Shown in pieces: positions 33,829 to 42,300 of a stretch of DNA of 64,000 bases (position 1 is its first letter; every line of letters starts with the position of its first letter). The DNA lies in contig NZ_FNSZ01000001.1 of assembly GCF_900105245.1 (NCBI RefSeq), forward strand, positions 5,330,001 to 5,394,000, written 5' to 3'. This DNA comes from Streptomyces sp. 1222.5. Its GTDB lineage: Bacteria; Actinomycetota; Actinomycetes; Streptomycetales; Streptomycetaceae. The translations under genes and the position numbers were made by a program. The notes below the pieces were generated by a model. That model ran no database searches and was not told where the DNA came from. It saw nothing but the letters and a program-made list of their open reading frames with translations.

Positions 33829-35028
33829 ATGGGTGGCGTGAACAGGACGAGGACGACCAGCGGCGGGCCGGCGGGGGCGAATCTGGGCGTGGTGCGCAGC
33901 CACAACACCGCGCTCGTGCTGGGGCTGCTCCGGGCGGCCGGCGCGGAGGGGATCAGCCGTCTCGAACTGGCCGAGCGCACCGGGCTGACCCCGCAGGCCG
34001 TCAGCAAGATCACCGCGCGGCTGCGGGAGTCGGGGCTCGCGGCGGAGGCCGGGCGGCGGGCGTCGACCGGCGGGAAACCGCGGACCGTGCTGCGGCTGGT
34101 GCCGGAGGCGGGGCACGCGGTGGGCGTGCACCTGGACCGGGACGAGCTGCGGGTGGTCCTGGTCGACCTGGACGGCACCGTGGTGGGGGAGCGGCGCGGG
34201 GAACTGGACCTGGGCGCGGGGGCGGAGGCCGTGCTCGGGGCGGTGGGGGACGTGGTCGAAGGGCTGGTGACGGCGGTACTCGGGAGCGCCGGGGACGAGC
34301 CGTCCGCCGCTGCCGGGGGTGACGCGGACGCGCGCGGTCTCACCCGGATTCCGTCGATGCTGGGCGTGGGGGTCGCGCTTCCGGGGCCGCTGGACCATGC
34401 GCGGGGGGTGCTGCACCGGGTCACCGGTTTTCCCGAGTGGGACGGGTTCCCGCTGCGGGACGCGCTCGCCGGGCGGCTGGGCGTGCCGGTCGTGGTGGAC
34501 AAGGACACGAACGCCGCCGCTCTCGGGCTGTCGGTCGCCGGTGCCGAGGGCGGGGCGGGCGGGTCCTTCGCGTATCTGCACCTCGGCACCGGTCTCGGCG
34601 CCGGGCTGGTGCTCGGCGGCGGTGTCCATCGGGGGGCGCGGACCGGGGCGGGGGAGTTCGGGCACCAGGTGCTCCAGCTGGACGGACCCCGGTGCGAGTG
34701 CGGGAACCGGGGGTGCGTGGAGGTGCTGTGCCTGGCGGCCGTGGCGGACGGGGAGACGGCGGAGGCCGCGCGGGTCCTCGGGGTGGCCGCCGGGAACCTG
34801 GTCGGGCTGCTGGACATCGACGTGGTGCTGCTCGGCGGCCGGACGGTGGCCGGCGCGCCCGAGGCGTACGCGCGCGGGGTCGGCGAGGTGCTGGACGCGC
34901 GGGCCCGGCGGGAGGGGACGGCCGGGGGGCAGGTGCCGGTGCGGGTCGCCGAGCGGGGCGAGCGGGTCGTCGCGGAGGGCGCGGCCCAGTTGCTGCTGGC
35001 GCCGTTGTTCGGGCGGGCGGACGGGTGA
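33829..35028 (+). CDS. ROK-family transcriptional regulator
   Basis: The 399-residue protein has an N-terminal winged HTH (VLGLLRAAGAEGISRLELAERTGLTPQAVSKITARLRESGLAAE), then the ROK sugar-kinase-like domain with DLDGT, GVGVALPGPLDHARGVLH, VVDKDTNAAALG, and the zinc-binding CECGNRGCVEVLC motif. Such proteins sense sugars and repress divergent operons. ATG 33829 or GTG 33838 may be the start. The operator upstream suggests autoregulation together with the oxidoreductase-UPF0303 pair. Confidence 0.92.
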   Translation: MGGVNRTRTTSGGPAGANLGVVRSHNTALVLGLLRAAGAEGISRLELAERTGLTPQAVSKITARLRESGLAAEAGRRASTGGKPRTVLRLVPEAGHAVGVHLDRDELRVVLVDLDGTVVGERRGELDLGAGAEAVLGAVGDVVEGLVTAVLGSAGDEPSAAAGGDADARGLTRIPSMLGVGVALPGPLDHARGVLHRVTGFPEWDGFPLRDALAGRLGVPVVVDKDTNAAALGLSVAGAEGGAGGSFAYLHLGTGLGAGLVLGGGVHRGARTGAGEFGHQVLQLDGPRCECGNRGCVEVLCLAAVADGETAEAARVLGVAAGNLVGLLDIDVVLLGGRTVAGAPEAYARGVGEVLDARARREGTAGGQVPVRVAERGERVVAEGAAQLLLAPLFGRADG

Positions 35029-35113
35029 TTGCCGCACGGGTCGCGTGCGGGGCGGACGGCGCACGGGTACGGCGTCTTCGCACCAGGTGCCGCCGTCCGT
35101 GAGGAGCGCAGCC

Positions 35114-35398
35114 GTGTACGCAGTCGTCAGACGGTACGAAGGAGTGACCGACCCGGCCGAGGCGGGCCGGCGGGTGAACGAGGGGTTCGTGCCGCTCATC
35201 CGGGAGATTCCGGGGCTGCGGGCCTACTACTGGGTCGATGCCGGCAACGGGGTGATGATCTCCACGAGCGTCTTCGACGACGAGGCGGGAGCGGGGGAGT
35301 CGGTCAGACGGGCGGCGGTGTTCGTGCGGGACCATCTCGCGTCGCTGCTGCCCAAGCCTCCGCAGGTGATGTCCGGCCAGGTCGTGGCTTCTCTGTAG
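35114..35398 (+). CDS. Small antibiotic-biosynthesis-monooxygenase-like fold protein
   Basis: The 94-residue protein (VYAVVRRYEGVTDPAEAGRRVNEGFVPLIREIPGLRAYYWVDAGNGVMISTSVFDDEAGAGESVRRAAVFVRDHLASLLPKPPQVMSGQVV) has the ferredoxin-like ABM pattern, seen in dimeric alpha/beta barrel proteins. No specific role is known. GTG 35114 has GAGGAG nearby; no ATG start is available. Confidence 0.75.
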   Translation: MYAVVRRYEGVTDPAEAGRRVNEGFVPLIREIPGLRAYYWVDAGNGVMISTSVFDDEAGAGESVRRAAVFVRDHLASLLPKPPQVMSGQVVASL

Positions 35399-35560
35399 GG
35401 ACCCTGGGGGACGGGGCCAGGGCGGGGCCGGGGGCGCGGTTCGTGCGGCGGACCGGCCCGTCGCCCTGGGGGGGCTCGTACGGCTGATCGAGCGGACTTC
35501 CCGCCGCCACGGGAGTGGCGTGCCCCGTCCGCGCCCCCGGACCGGCATAGTCATGTGTTC

Positions 35561-36415
35561 ATGCGACTGTGCCTGTCCACGTCCCTCTGCGTCGCCGCAG
35601 CCGCCGCTCTCGCGCCCGTGTCGCCGGCCGCCGCCCACGCGGCCGCGAGTCCCTCCTGCGCGGCGCCCGGCGACCGCGCCTTTCCGCTGACCACCCGCAT
35701 CCACGGCGGGCCGGGCTCCTACGAGGCGGGCGGAGACTTCGGCACCTGGTACCTCGACCTCACCAACACCACCGGCCGGACCTGCACCGACATTCACCCC
35801 GTGGTCGTCCTCACCGACCGGGAGCGCCGTCTGAAGCCGTCCCAGCCCCGGCTGGAGTTCTACGACGGCGGCCGCGCCCTGCCCGTCAGGTTCGAGAGCA
35901 CCGACGAGCAGGAGCTGGTCGGGGTGATGGACGCGGCCGGGTTCAAGGGGTTCACCGTGGCGCCGGGCCGGACCGTGACCGTGAAGGTGAGACTCTCGCT
36001 CGCCTCCGACGCCGTACCCGACCAGGTCACCGCCAACGCGGCCGTGATCCAGCGCCGGGGTGCGGACGGCGACTGGGTGGGGCAGTCCAACGACTACCGC
36101 TTCGGCATCGACGAGGGCACCGAGGAGCCGGGGCAGGGGGAGGACGAGGACGGCACCCGTGAGGAAGGGGGCGGGCACGACGGGAGCGCCGAGCCCTCGC
36201 CCGCCGCGCCGTCCGGCACCGCGCGGGCGACACCGTCCGGCACGGCGGTACCGGGCACCTCCCTGCCCGTCGCCGTCGAGGCCGAGGAGGCCGGCGAGCG
36301 GGCCCGCGAGCTCGCCCGCACCGGCCCCGGGCTCGCCCACGGACTGCTCGCGGCCGTCACCGCGCTCCTCGCCGTCACCGGCGGCGCCTTCCTCCTGGCG
36401 CGCCGCCGCCGCTGA
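35561..36415 (+). CDS. Secreted surface protein with LARTG sorting signal
   Basis: The 284-residue protein has a signal peptide (LCLSTSLCVAAAAALAPVSPAAAHA), a beta-rich domain (GTWYLDLTNTTGRTCTDIHPVVVLTDRERRLKPSQPRLEFYDGG ... FTVAPGRTVTVKVRLSLASDAVPDQVTANAAVIQR), an acidic/Pro-Ser linker, then ELARTGPG, a hydrophobic segment and an RRRR tail. LARTG matches the LAxTG signal of class E sortases, one of which is encoded at 25.0 kb. It is likely linked to the cell wall. The 3' end is duplicated downstream. Confidence 0.88.
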   Translation: MRLCLSTSLCVAAAAALAPVSPAAAHAAASPSCAAPGDRAFPLTTRIHGGPGSYEAGGDFGTWYLDLTNTTGRTCTDIHPVVVLTDRERRLKPSQPRLEFYDGGRALPVRFESTDEQELVGVMDAAGFKGFTVAPGRTVTVKVRLSLASDAVPDQVTANAAVIQRRGADGDWVGQSNDYRFGIDEGTEEPGQGEDEDGTREEGGGHDGSAEPSPAAPSGTARATPSGTAVPGTSLPVAVEAEEAGERARELARTGPGLAHGLLAAVTALLAVTGGAFLLARRRR

Positions 36416-36564
36416 CCCGAGCCCCCGCCCCGGGCTCCGCCCGGGGCGCACCGGCACCAGCGGCCGCACCCCGCCTCTTCCGGGCCCCGGCCGCAGTCCG
36501 TCGCCGTCACCGGCGGCGCCTTCCTCCTGGCGCGCCGCCGCCGCTGACCCGAGCCCCCGCCCCG
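36369..36564 (+). repeat. Tandem duplication of the gene's 3' end
   Basis: A 64-bp segment (36369-36432) encoding the last residues (ending LLARRRR and the stop) recurs exactly at 36501-36564, a spacing of 132 bp. Similarity continues into GGGGCGCACCGGC-type sequence after both copies. The second copy lies outside the reading frame. The rest of 36416-36831 shows no gene. Confidence 0.85.
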
Positions 36565-36831
36565 CGTGCACCCCGGGGCGCACCGGCCCCTGCGGGCCGA
36601 CTCGCACCCCGGCCCGCTCGCCCGCACCGGCAGCAGCGCCCGCCCTCCGCCGCCGTCCGTCGCTCTCCACGGATCCCGCGCCCGTCTCCGCACGGACCCG
36701 CTCCCGTCCGCTTGCGAGGACGCGGCTCCGCGCCTCCCGGCCCGCGGCCCGCGCCCCCGGGCGCGGGTCGCCGGCCGGTCGCCGGAGGCACCCCGTGCCG
36801 TGTCCCGGCGCCCGTCTGCGACGATCCCTGC

Positions 36832-37587
36832 GTGGACTACCCGAACGAGCAGGCACCCGGTGCGCCCGTCCGGTCCGGCATTCCGGAGCACGGGCGCATT
36901 CCCAAGTACTACGCCGTCAAGGCCCGGATCGCGGCCCTGCTGGAGGAGCTGGGGGAGGGCAGCGTCATCCCCACCGAGCGGGATCTCGCCGAGCGCTACG
37001 ACGTCGCCCGCGAGACCGTGCGGCAGGCCGTGCGGGAGCTGGTGCTGGAGGGGCGGCTCAGGCGCAAGGGCCGCGGGACCGTCGTGGCCGGGCCCAAGCT
37101 GGCCCAGCCGCTGTCCCTCGCCAGCTACACCGAGGGCGTGCGCCGGCAGGGCCGTACGCCCGGCCGGACGCTCGTCACCCTGGACCGGTTCCCGTGCCCG
37201 GAGCCCCTCGCCGCCGAGACGGGGCTCACCCGGGGCGAACCGGTCTGGCACCTGGAGCGCGTGCTGCTCGCCGACGACGAGCGCGTCGGCCTGGAGAGCA
37301 CCTACGTCGCCGTCGAGCGGGTGCCGGGCCTGGCCGCCGACTTCGATCCCGACTCCTCCTTCTACGCCTATCTGGAGGCGCAGGGCATCACCTTCGGCGA
37401 CGCGGACGAGCGCATCGAGACCGTGCTCGCCACCCCCCGTGAGGCCCTGCTCATCGGCACCCCGCCCGCCCTGCCGATGCTGCTGATCCACCGCGTGTCC
37501 CGGGACACCGAGGGGCGGCCGCTGGAGCGGGTCCGGTCCCTGTACCGGGGCGACCGGTTCTCCTTCACCGCCCACCTCGGAGGCTGA
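36832..37587 (+). CDS. GntR/HutC-family regulator, PhnF-like
   Basis: The 251-residue protein has an N-terminal winged helix (IPKYYAVKARIAALLEELGEGSVIPTERDLAERYDVARETVRQAVRELVLEGRLRRKGRGTVVA) and a C-terminal UTRA domain (LASYTEGVRRQGRTPGRTLVTLDRF ... PVWHLERVLLADDERVGLESTYVAVERVPGL). It lies directly upstream of the phosphonate operon and probably represses it, releasing on a phosphonate-derived effector. GTG 36832 has no clear ribosome site, so the start is uncertain. Confidence 0.9.
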   Translation: MDYPNEQAPGAPVRSGIPEHGRIPKYYAVKARIAALLEELGEGSVIPTERDLAERYDVARETVRQAVRELVLEGRLRRKGRGTVVAGPKLAQPLSLASYTEGVRRQGRTPGRTLVTLDRFPCPEPLAAETGLTRGEPVWHLERVLLADDERVGLESTYVAVERVPGLAADFDPDSSFYAYLEAQGITFGDADERIETVLATPREALLIGTPPALPMLLIHRVSRDTEGRPLERVRSLYRGDRFSFTAHLGG

Positions 37588-37633
37588 GAGCGACCCCCTC
37601 CGCAACCTCGACGGAGTATCACGAAAAGATAAC

Positions 37634-37644
37634 GGGTCTAGTCC
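37634..37644. promoter_or_regulatory. Candidate HutC/PhnF-type operator
   Basis: GGGTCTAGTCC is close to the GGTCTAGACC palindrome used by HutC-subfamily GntR regulators. It lies 77 bp before the first operon gene, in the promoter region. Confidence 0.5.
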
Positions 37645-37720
37645 AAACGTGACGGGTCGTTCACGCTCTCGTTGTGAGCCGGATGTCTCCGGTTACCTGT
37701 TCGAGAGGAGCGTCGCCGCC

Positions 37721-38845
37721 GTGAGAGTGACAGTCGTCGGAGCCGGCGTGGTGGGCACCATGCACGCCTGGCAGGCAGTGGACCGCGGCCACCAGGTCGT
37801 CCAGATCGAGCGCGAGACCGAGGCGCGCGGCGCCTCGCTGCGCAACTTCGGACAGATCTGGGTCAGCGGCCGCGCCGGTGGAGAAGAGCTGGAGGCCGCC
37901 CTGCGGGCGCGGGAACTGTGGGAGGAGATCGGGGCGCGCGTACCGGCGCTCGGCTTCCGGGCCACCGGGTCCCTGACCCCGGTCCGCGGCCCCCTGGAAC
38001 TCGCCGTCGCCGAGGCCGCCGTGGCCCGCCCGGACGCCCCCGCCCGCGGCTACAAGCTGCTCACGCCGGGCGAGGCCCGCGCGATCAACCCCGCCCTGCG
38101 CGGCGAGTTCACCGCCGCGCTGTACTGCGAGCGGGACGCGGCCGTCGAGCCGCGCACCGCCCAGCTCGCCCTGCGCGAGGAACTGCTGAAGAACCCGGCC
38201 TACACCTTCCTGCCCGGCCGCGAGGTCCGGGAGGTCGTCGGCGCCGGGACCGTCCGGGACGACCACGGAGACGTGCACCACGCCGACGCGGTCGTCCTGT
38301 GCACCGGCGCCTGGCTGGGCGGCCTGGTCCGCGAGCTCGCCGGCCCCGACCTGCCCGTGCGCCGCGTCCGGCTCCAGATGATGCAGACCGACCCGCTCGG
38401 CGAGCCGCTGACCACCTCGGTCGCCGACGCCGACAGCTTCCGCTACTACCCCGCCTACGCCTCCCCCGCGCTGGACGAGCTCAACGCCCGGCAGCCGCAG
38501 GCCGAGACCGCCGCCGCCCACCGCATGCAGCTGCTCATGGTGCAGCGCGCCGACGGCGGACTGACCATCGGCGACACCCACGAGTACGCGCACCCCTTCG
38601 CCTTCGACACCGTCGAGGAGCCGTACGAGCACCTCACCGGCGTCGTCGAGTCCCTGCTCGGCCGGCCGCTGCCGCGCATCCGGCACCGCTGGGCCGGGGT
38701 GTACGCGCAGTGCACCGAACCCGGCCGGGTGGTGCACCGGCAGCAGGTGCGCGACGGGGTGTGGCTCGTCACCGGGCCCGGCGGGCGCGGCATGACCTGC
38801 TCCCCCGCGATAGCCGAGACCACCGCGAACGAACTGGGCTGGTGA
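37721..38845 (+). CDS. FAD-dependent oxidoreductase of the phosphonate operon (TIGR03364 type)
   Basis: The 374-residue protein belongs to the DAO/glycine-oxidase fold: VTVVGAGVVGTMHAWQAVDRGHQVVQIERE (FAD dinucleotide site), ASLRNFGQIWVSG, DAVVLCTGAWLGGLV, and C-terminal GVYAQCTEPGRVVHRQQVRDGVWLVTGPGGRGMTCSPAIAE. TIGR03364-type enzymes occur in aminoethylphosphonate clusters, and related flavoenzymes deaminate or demethylate aminoethylphosphonate derivatives to phosphonoacetaldehyde. That role is inferred here. GTG 37721 follows GAGAGGAG. It overlaps the next gene by 4 nt. Confidence 0.88.
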   Translation: MRVTVVGAGVVGTMHAWQAVDRGHQVVQIERETEARGASLRNFGQIWVSGRAGGEELEAALRARELWEEIGARVPALGFRATGSLTPVRGPLELAVAEAAVARPDAPARGYKLLTPGEARAINPALRGEFTAALYCERDAAVEPRTAQLALREELLKNPAYTFLPGREVREVVGAGTVRDDHGDVHHADAVVLCTGAWLGGLVRELAGPDLPVRRVRLQMMQTDPLGEPLTTSVADADSFRYYPAYASPALDELNARQPQAETAAAHRMQLLMVQRADGGLTIGDTHEYAHPFAFDTVEEPYEHLTGVVESLLGRPLPRIRHRWAGVYAQCTEPGRVVHRQQVRDGVWLVTGPGGRGMTCSPAIAETTANELGW

Positions 38846-39549
38846 CGAAAATGACCACGGAAACCCGAGACATCCGGCTCGTCGTCCTCGACATGGCCGG
38901 CACGACCGTCGCCGACGGCGGCCTCGTCGAGCGGGCCTTCGCCGCGGCCGCCGCCGAACTGGGCGTCGAGCCCGGCTCGGCCGAGCACGCCGAGCACCTC
39001 TCCTACGTCCGCGCCACCATGGGCGAGTCCAAGATCTCCGTCTTCCGGCACCTGTTCGGCGCCGAGGACCGCGCCCAGCGGGCCAACGCCGCCTTCGAGA
39101 AGGCGTACGGCGAACTGGTCGACGACGGCCAGATCGCCTCCGTCCCCGGGGCCCGTGAGGCCATCGGGGAACTGGCGGGCAGCGGCCGAACCGTCGTCCT
39201 GACCACCGGGTTCGCCCGCGTCACCCAGGACGCCATCCTCGCCGCCCTGGGCTGGCAGGACCTCGTGCCGCTCACCTTGTGCCCGGCCGACGCCGGCGGG
39301 CGCGGGCGGCCCTACCCGGACATGGTGCTGGAGGCCTTCCTCCGGACGAAGGCGGCCGAGGACGTCACCCAGGTCGCCGTCGTCGGGGACACCTCCTACG
39401 ACGTGCTCAGCGGCGTCCGGGCCGGCGCCGGCCTGGTGGCGGGCGTACGTACCGGGGCGCACGGCGACGACGCGTTCCGTGCCGCCGGCGCCACCCATGT
39501 CCTCGACTCCGTCGCCGCCCTGCCCGCGCTGCTCGCCGGAGACCGGTGA
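38842..39549 (+). CDS. Phosphonatase-like HAD hydrolase (TIGR03351 / PhnX-like)
   Basis: The product has about 235 residues. HAD motif I is LDMAGTTVADGG (nucleophile Asp17, with the AGT of phosphonatase). The cap has RATMGESKISVFRHLFG, whose Lys64 lines up with the Schiff-base Lys of PhnX (MGxxK). RPYPDMV and VAVVGDTSYDVLSGVRAGAG are motifs III and IV. It would cleave phosphonoacetaldehyde to acetaldehyde and phosphate, completing breakdown started by the FAD enzyme. The GTG at 38842 overlaps the FAD gene stop; ATG 38851 is possible. Confidence 0.88.
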   Translation: MTKMTTETRDIRLVVLDMAGTTVADGGLVERAFAAAAAELGVEPGSAEHAEHLSYVRATMGESKISVFRHLFGAEDRAQRANAAFEKAYGELVDDGQIASVPGAREAIGELAGSGRTVVLTTGFARVTQDAILAALGWQDLVPLTLCPADAGGRGRPYPDMVLEAFLRTKAAEDVTQVAVVGDTSYDVLSGVRAGAGLVAGVRTGAHGDDAFRAAGATHVLDSVAALPALLAGDR

Positions 39550-39550
39550 G

Positions 39551-40615
39551 ATGGGCATCCGCTTCGACTCCGTCACCGTTGCCTACGACGGGAACGTCGT
39601 CCTCGACTCGCTCGACCTGACCGTCGAACCGGGCGAGGTCATGGCACTGCTCGGACCGTCCGGCTCCGGCAAGACCACCGCCCTGCGGGCGGTCGCCGGA
39701 TTCGTACGGCCCGTGTCCGGGCGGGTGTTCCTCGGCGGCCGGGACGTGACGGACCTGCCGCCGTACCTGCGGGGCATCGGGATGGTCGTACAGAGCTACG
39801 CCCTCTTCCCGCACCTGCGCGTCGACGAGAACGTGGCCTTCGGCCTGAAGGCCCGCAAGGCCCCCGGGGCCGCCAGGCCGACCAGGGGCGAGATCCGCCG
39901 ACGGGTCGCCGAGGCGCTGGAGATGACCGGCATGGCCGCCTACGCCCGCCGCCACCCGCGCGAGCTGTCCGGCGGCCAGCAGCAGCGCGTCGCCATCGCC
40001 CGCGCCCTGGCCGTCCGGCCCGGCGTCCTCCTCCTCGACGAGCCGCTGTCCGCGCTGGACGCCCGGCTGCGCTCCGGGATGCTGGCCGAACTGGCGCGGC
40101 TGCACCGCGACTTGCCGGACGTGTCGATGCTGTACGTCACCCACGACCAGGTCGAAGCGCTGACCCTGGCCGACCGGATCGCCGTGATGGACAGCGCGCG
40201 ACTGCGGGCCTGCGGCACGCCGAGAGAGCTGTACCGGGCGCCGGCCGACGAGTTCACGGCCTCCTTCGTCGGCAACGCGAACCTGCTGCCGGTCGACACG
40301 CACACCGGGGGAGTCGCCTTCGCCGGCGTGGAGCTGGAGGTCGGCACCGCCGACGCGGTGCCGGGTGCCCGGGCCACGCTGTGCGTACGGCCGCACCTGG
40401 TCGGACTCGGCGAGGGCCCCAACCGGGTCACCGGCACGGTCACCGAGATCCAGTGGCGGGGCGCCACGCACCGGCTGTACGTCGAGGTCGGCGGGCACAC
40501 CGTCATGGCGGACGTGCGCGAGCTGAGGGACCCGCCCCGGCACGGGGACTCCGTGCACCTGCACTTCGCCCCCGAGGACGCGGTGCTGCTCCCCGCGGGA
40601 GTGAGCCGTGGCTGA
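39551..40615 (+). CDS. ABC transporter ATPase for 2-aminoethylphosphonate uptake
   Basis: The 354-residue ATPase of the PotA/PhnT type has Walker A GPSGSGKT, a Q-loop VVQSYALFPHL, signature LSGGQQQRVAIARAL, Walker B LLLDEPLSALD, and a C-terminal TOBE-like regulatory domain (RPHLVGLGEGPNRVTGTVTEIQWRG). It powers the two permeases that follow. It starts 1 bp after the phosphonatase stop and overlaps permease 1 by 8 bp. Confidence 0.92.
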   Translation: MGIRFDSVTVAYDGNVVLDSLDLTVEPGEVMALLGPSGSGKTTALRAVAGFVRPVSGRVFLGGRDVTDLPPYLRGIGMVVQSYALFPHLRVDENVAFGLKARKAPGAARPTRGEIRRRVAEALEMTGMAAYARRHPRELSGGQQQRVAIARALAVRPGVLLLDEPLSALDARLRSGMLAELARLHRDLPDVSMLYVTHDQVEALTLADRIAVMDSARLRACGTPRELYRAPADEFTASFVGNANLLPVDTHTGGVAFAGVELEVGTADAVPGARATLCVRPHLVGLGEGPNRVTGTVTEIQWRGATHRLYVEVGGHTVMADVRELRDPPRHGDSVHLHFAPEDAVLLPAGVSRG

Positions 40616-41474
40616 GTCCGTGACGAAGGCGCGGCCCGCCCCGAACCGCTCGCGCCCGCCGCGCGACGGCGGCCGTGGACCCGCCCCGCACTCCGCCAGA
40701 GCGCTGCTGTGGGCCCTCCCCCCGGTGGCGCTGCTCGCCCTCTTCTTCCTCTACCCCCTCGCCCTCGTCGTCCAGCAGTCGTTCCAGCCGGACGGCGGCG
40801 GCACCTCGCTCCAGCCGTACACCGACGTCTTCGCCTCCGCCGCCTTCCGCCACGCCCTGTGGACGACCGTCTGGATCGCGCTGGCCTCCACCGCCGGGTG
40901 CCTGGTCCTCGGGTTCCTGCTCGCGCTGGTCATCGCCTTCGTGCCGTTTCCCGGCGTGAAGGCGGTGGCCCGGTTCGTGGACGTGTACCTGTCCTTCCCG
41001 TCCTTCCTGATCACGCTGGCACTGCTGTTCATCTACGGCACGACCGGCATCACCGGGTCCTTCCAGTTCCTGACCACGCCCTGGGGAGTGCTGCTGGCGG
41101 AGGTCACCTACTTCACGCCGTTCGTGATGCGGCCCCTGCTCGCCGCGTTCTCGCAGCTCGACACCGCGCAATTGGAGGCGGCGAGTTCCCTCGGGGCCCG
41201 CGCGCCGCGGATCGTGCGGCAGGTGATCCTGCCGGAGGCGCTGCCCGCGCTCGCGGCCGGCGGGAGCCTCGTCCTCGTGCTCTGCCTCAACGAGTTCGGG
41301 ATCGTGCTGTTCACCGGCGCGAAAGGGGTCACCACCCTGCCGATGCTCGTCTACAGCAAGGCGATCCTGGAGTCCGACTACCCGGGCGCGTGCGTGGTCG
41401 CCGTCGTCAACGTCCTGATCTCCGTGGGGCTCTACGGCCTCTACCGGGTGGTGAGCCGTCGTGCTGGTGCATAG
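40608..41474 (+). CDS. ABC transporter permease 1 (2-aminoethylphosphonate type)
   Basis: The 288-residue inner-membrane protein has about six helices (ALLWALPPVALLALFFLYPLALVVQQSF at the start) and the EAA loop LDTAQLEAASSLGARAPRIVRQVILPEALPAL that docks with the ATPase. The GTG start at 40608 lies inside the ATPase 3' end. It is part of the operon feeding the FAD enzyme and phosphonatase. Confidence 0.9.
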   Translation: MAESVTKARPAPNRSRPPRDGGRGPAPHSARALLWALPPVALLALFFLYPLALVVQQSFQPDGGGTSLQPYTDVFASAAFRHALWTTVWIALASTAGCLVLGFLLALVIAFVPFPGVKAVARFVDVYLSFPSFLITLALLFIYGTTGITGSFQFLTTPWGVLLAEVTYFTPFVMRPLLAAFSQLDTAQLEAASSLGARAPRIVRQVILPEALPALAAGGSLVLVLCLNEFGIVLFTGAKGVTTLPMLVYSKAILESDYPGACVVAVVNVLISVGLYGLYRVVSRRAGA

Positions 41475-42258
41475 CCGCAAGGCCAGGTGGGCCGTGTGGA
41501 CGGTGTTCCTCGTCCTCTTCGTGCCGCTGTTCGCCCTGCCCCTCCTCGTCGTCCTCGGCGCGTCCTTCGCCACCCACTGGTCCGGCGCCCTGCCCTCGGA
41601 CCCGACCCTGGCCAACTACCGTGCCGCCACCCGCGGCGAGGCCCTCCAGGCTCTCACCACCAGCCTGGTCACGGCCGTCGCCGCCAGCCTGCTGGCCCTG
41701 GCCGCCGGCACCTGGGCCGCGCTGGCCGGGGCGGCACTGGGCAAGCGGTACCGCAGGGTGCTGGACGCCCTGTTCGTCCTGCCGGTCGCCGTGCCGTCGG
41801 TCGTGGTCGGACTGTCCGTCCTGGTGGCGTTCTCCCAGCCGCCGATGCTGCTCAACGGCACCCGGTGGATCGTGATCCTCGCCCACACCGTCCTGGTCAC
41901 CGCCTTCGCCCACCAGTCCGTGTCGGCCGCCATCACCCGCCTCGACCCGGCCTACGAACAGGCCGCCGCCTCTCTCGGCGCCCGGCCCTCCTACGTGCTG
42001 TGGCGGGTACGGCTGCCCCTGCTGCTGCCCTCGCTCACCGCGGCCGCCGGCCTCTGCTTCGCCCTCTCCATGGGCGAGCTCAGCGCCACGATGATGCTCT
42101 ATCCGCCCGACTGGACCCCGCTGCCCGTCCTGATCCACGCGGCCACCGACCGCGGCGCGCTCTTCACCGGCTCCGCCGTCGCCATGGTGCTCATGGCCGC
42201 CACCCTGCTCGTGCTGTTCGCCTTCTCCCGGATCCGCACCCGCGCCTCGTACCGCTGA
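41461..42258 (+). CDS. ABC transporter permease 2 (2-aminoethylphosphonate type)
   Basis: The 265-residue membrane protein has six helices (WAVWTVFLVLFVPLFALPLLVVLG first) and the EAA loop LDPAYEQAAASLGARPSYVLWRVRLPLLLPSL. The C-terminal part includes GELSATMMLYPPDWTPLPVLIH. GTG 41461 overlaps permease 1 by 14 bp. Confidence 0.9.
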   Translation: MLVHSRKARWAVWTVFLVLFVPLFALPLLVVLGASFATHWSGALPSDPTLANYRAATRGEALQALTTSLVTAVAASLLALAAGTWAALAGAALGKRYRRVLDALFVLPVAVPSVVVGLSVLVAFSQPPMLLNGTRWIVILAHTVLVTAFAHQSVSAAITRLDPAYEQAAASLGARPSYVLWRVRLPLLLPSLTAAAGLCFALSMGELSATMMLYPPDWTPLPVLIHAATDRGALFTGSAVAMVLMAATLLVLFAFSRIRTRASYR

Positions 42259-42300
42259 GCCTCCCCACGCCCCTCCGCAACGCAAGGAGTTCATGCCGTC

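Noticed and set aside
37634..37644. DasR dre site at the phosphonate operon
   Set aside because: The core GGTCTAGTCC is imperfect and a HutC/PhnF-like regulator is encoded next to it, which is the simpler explanation.
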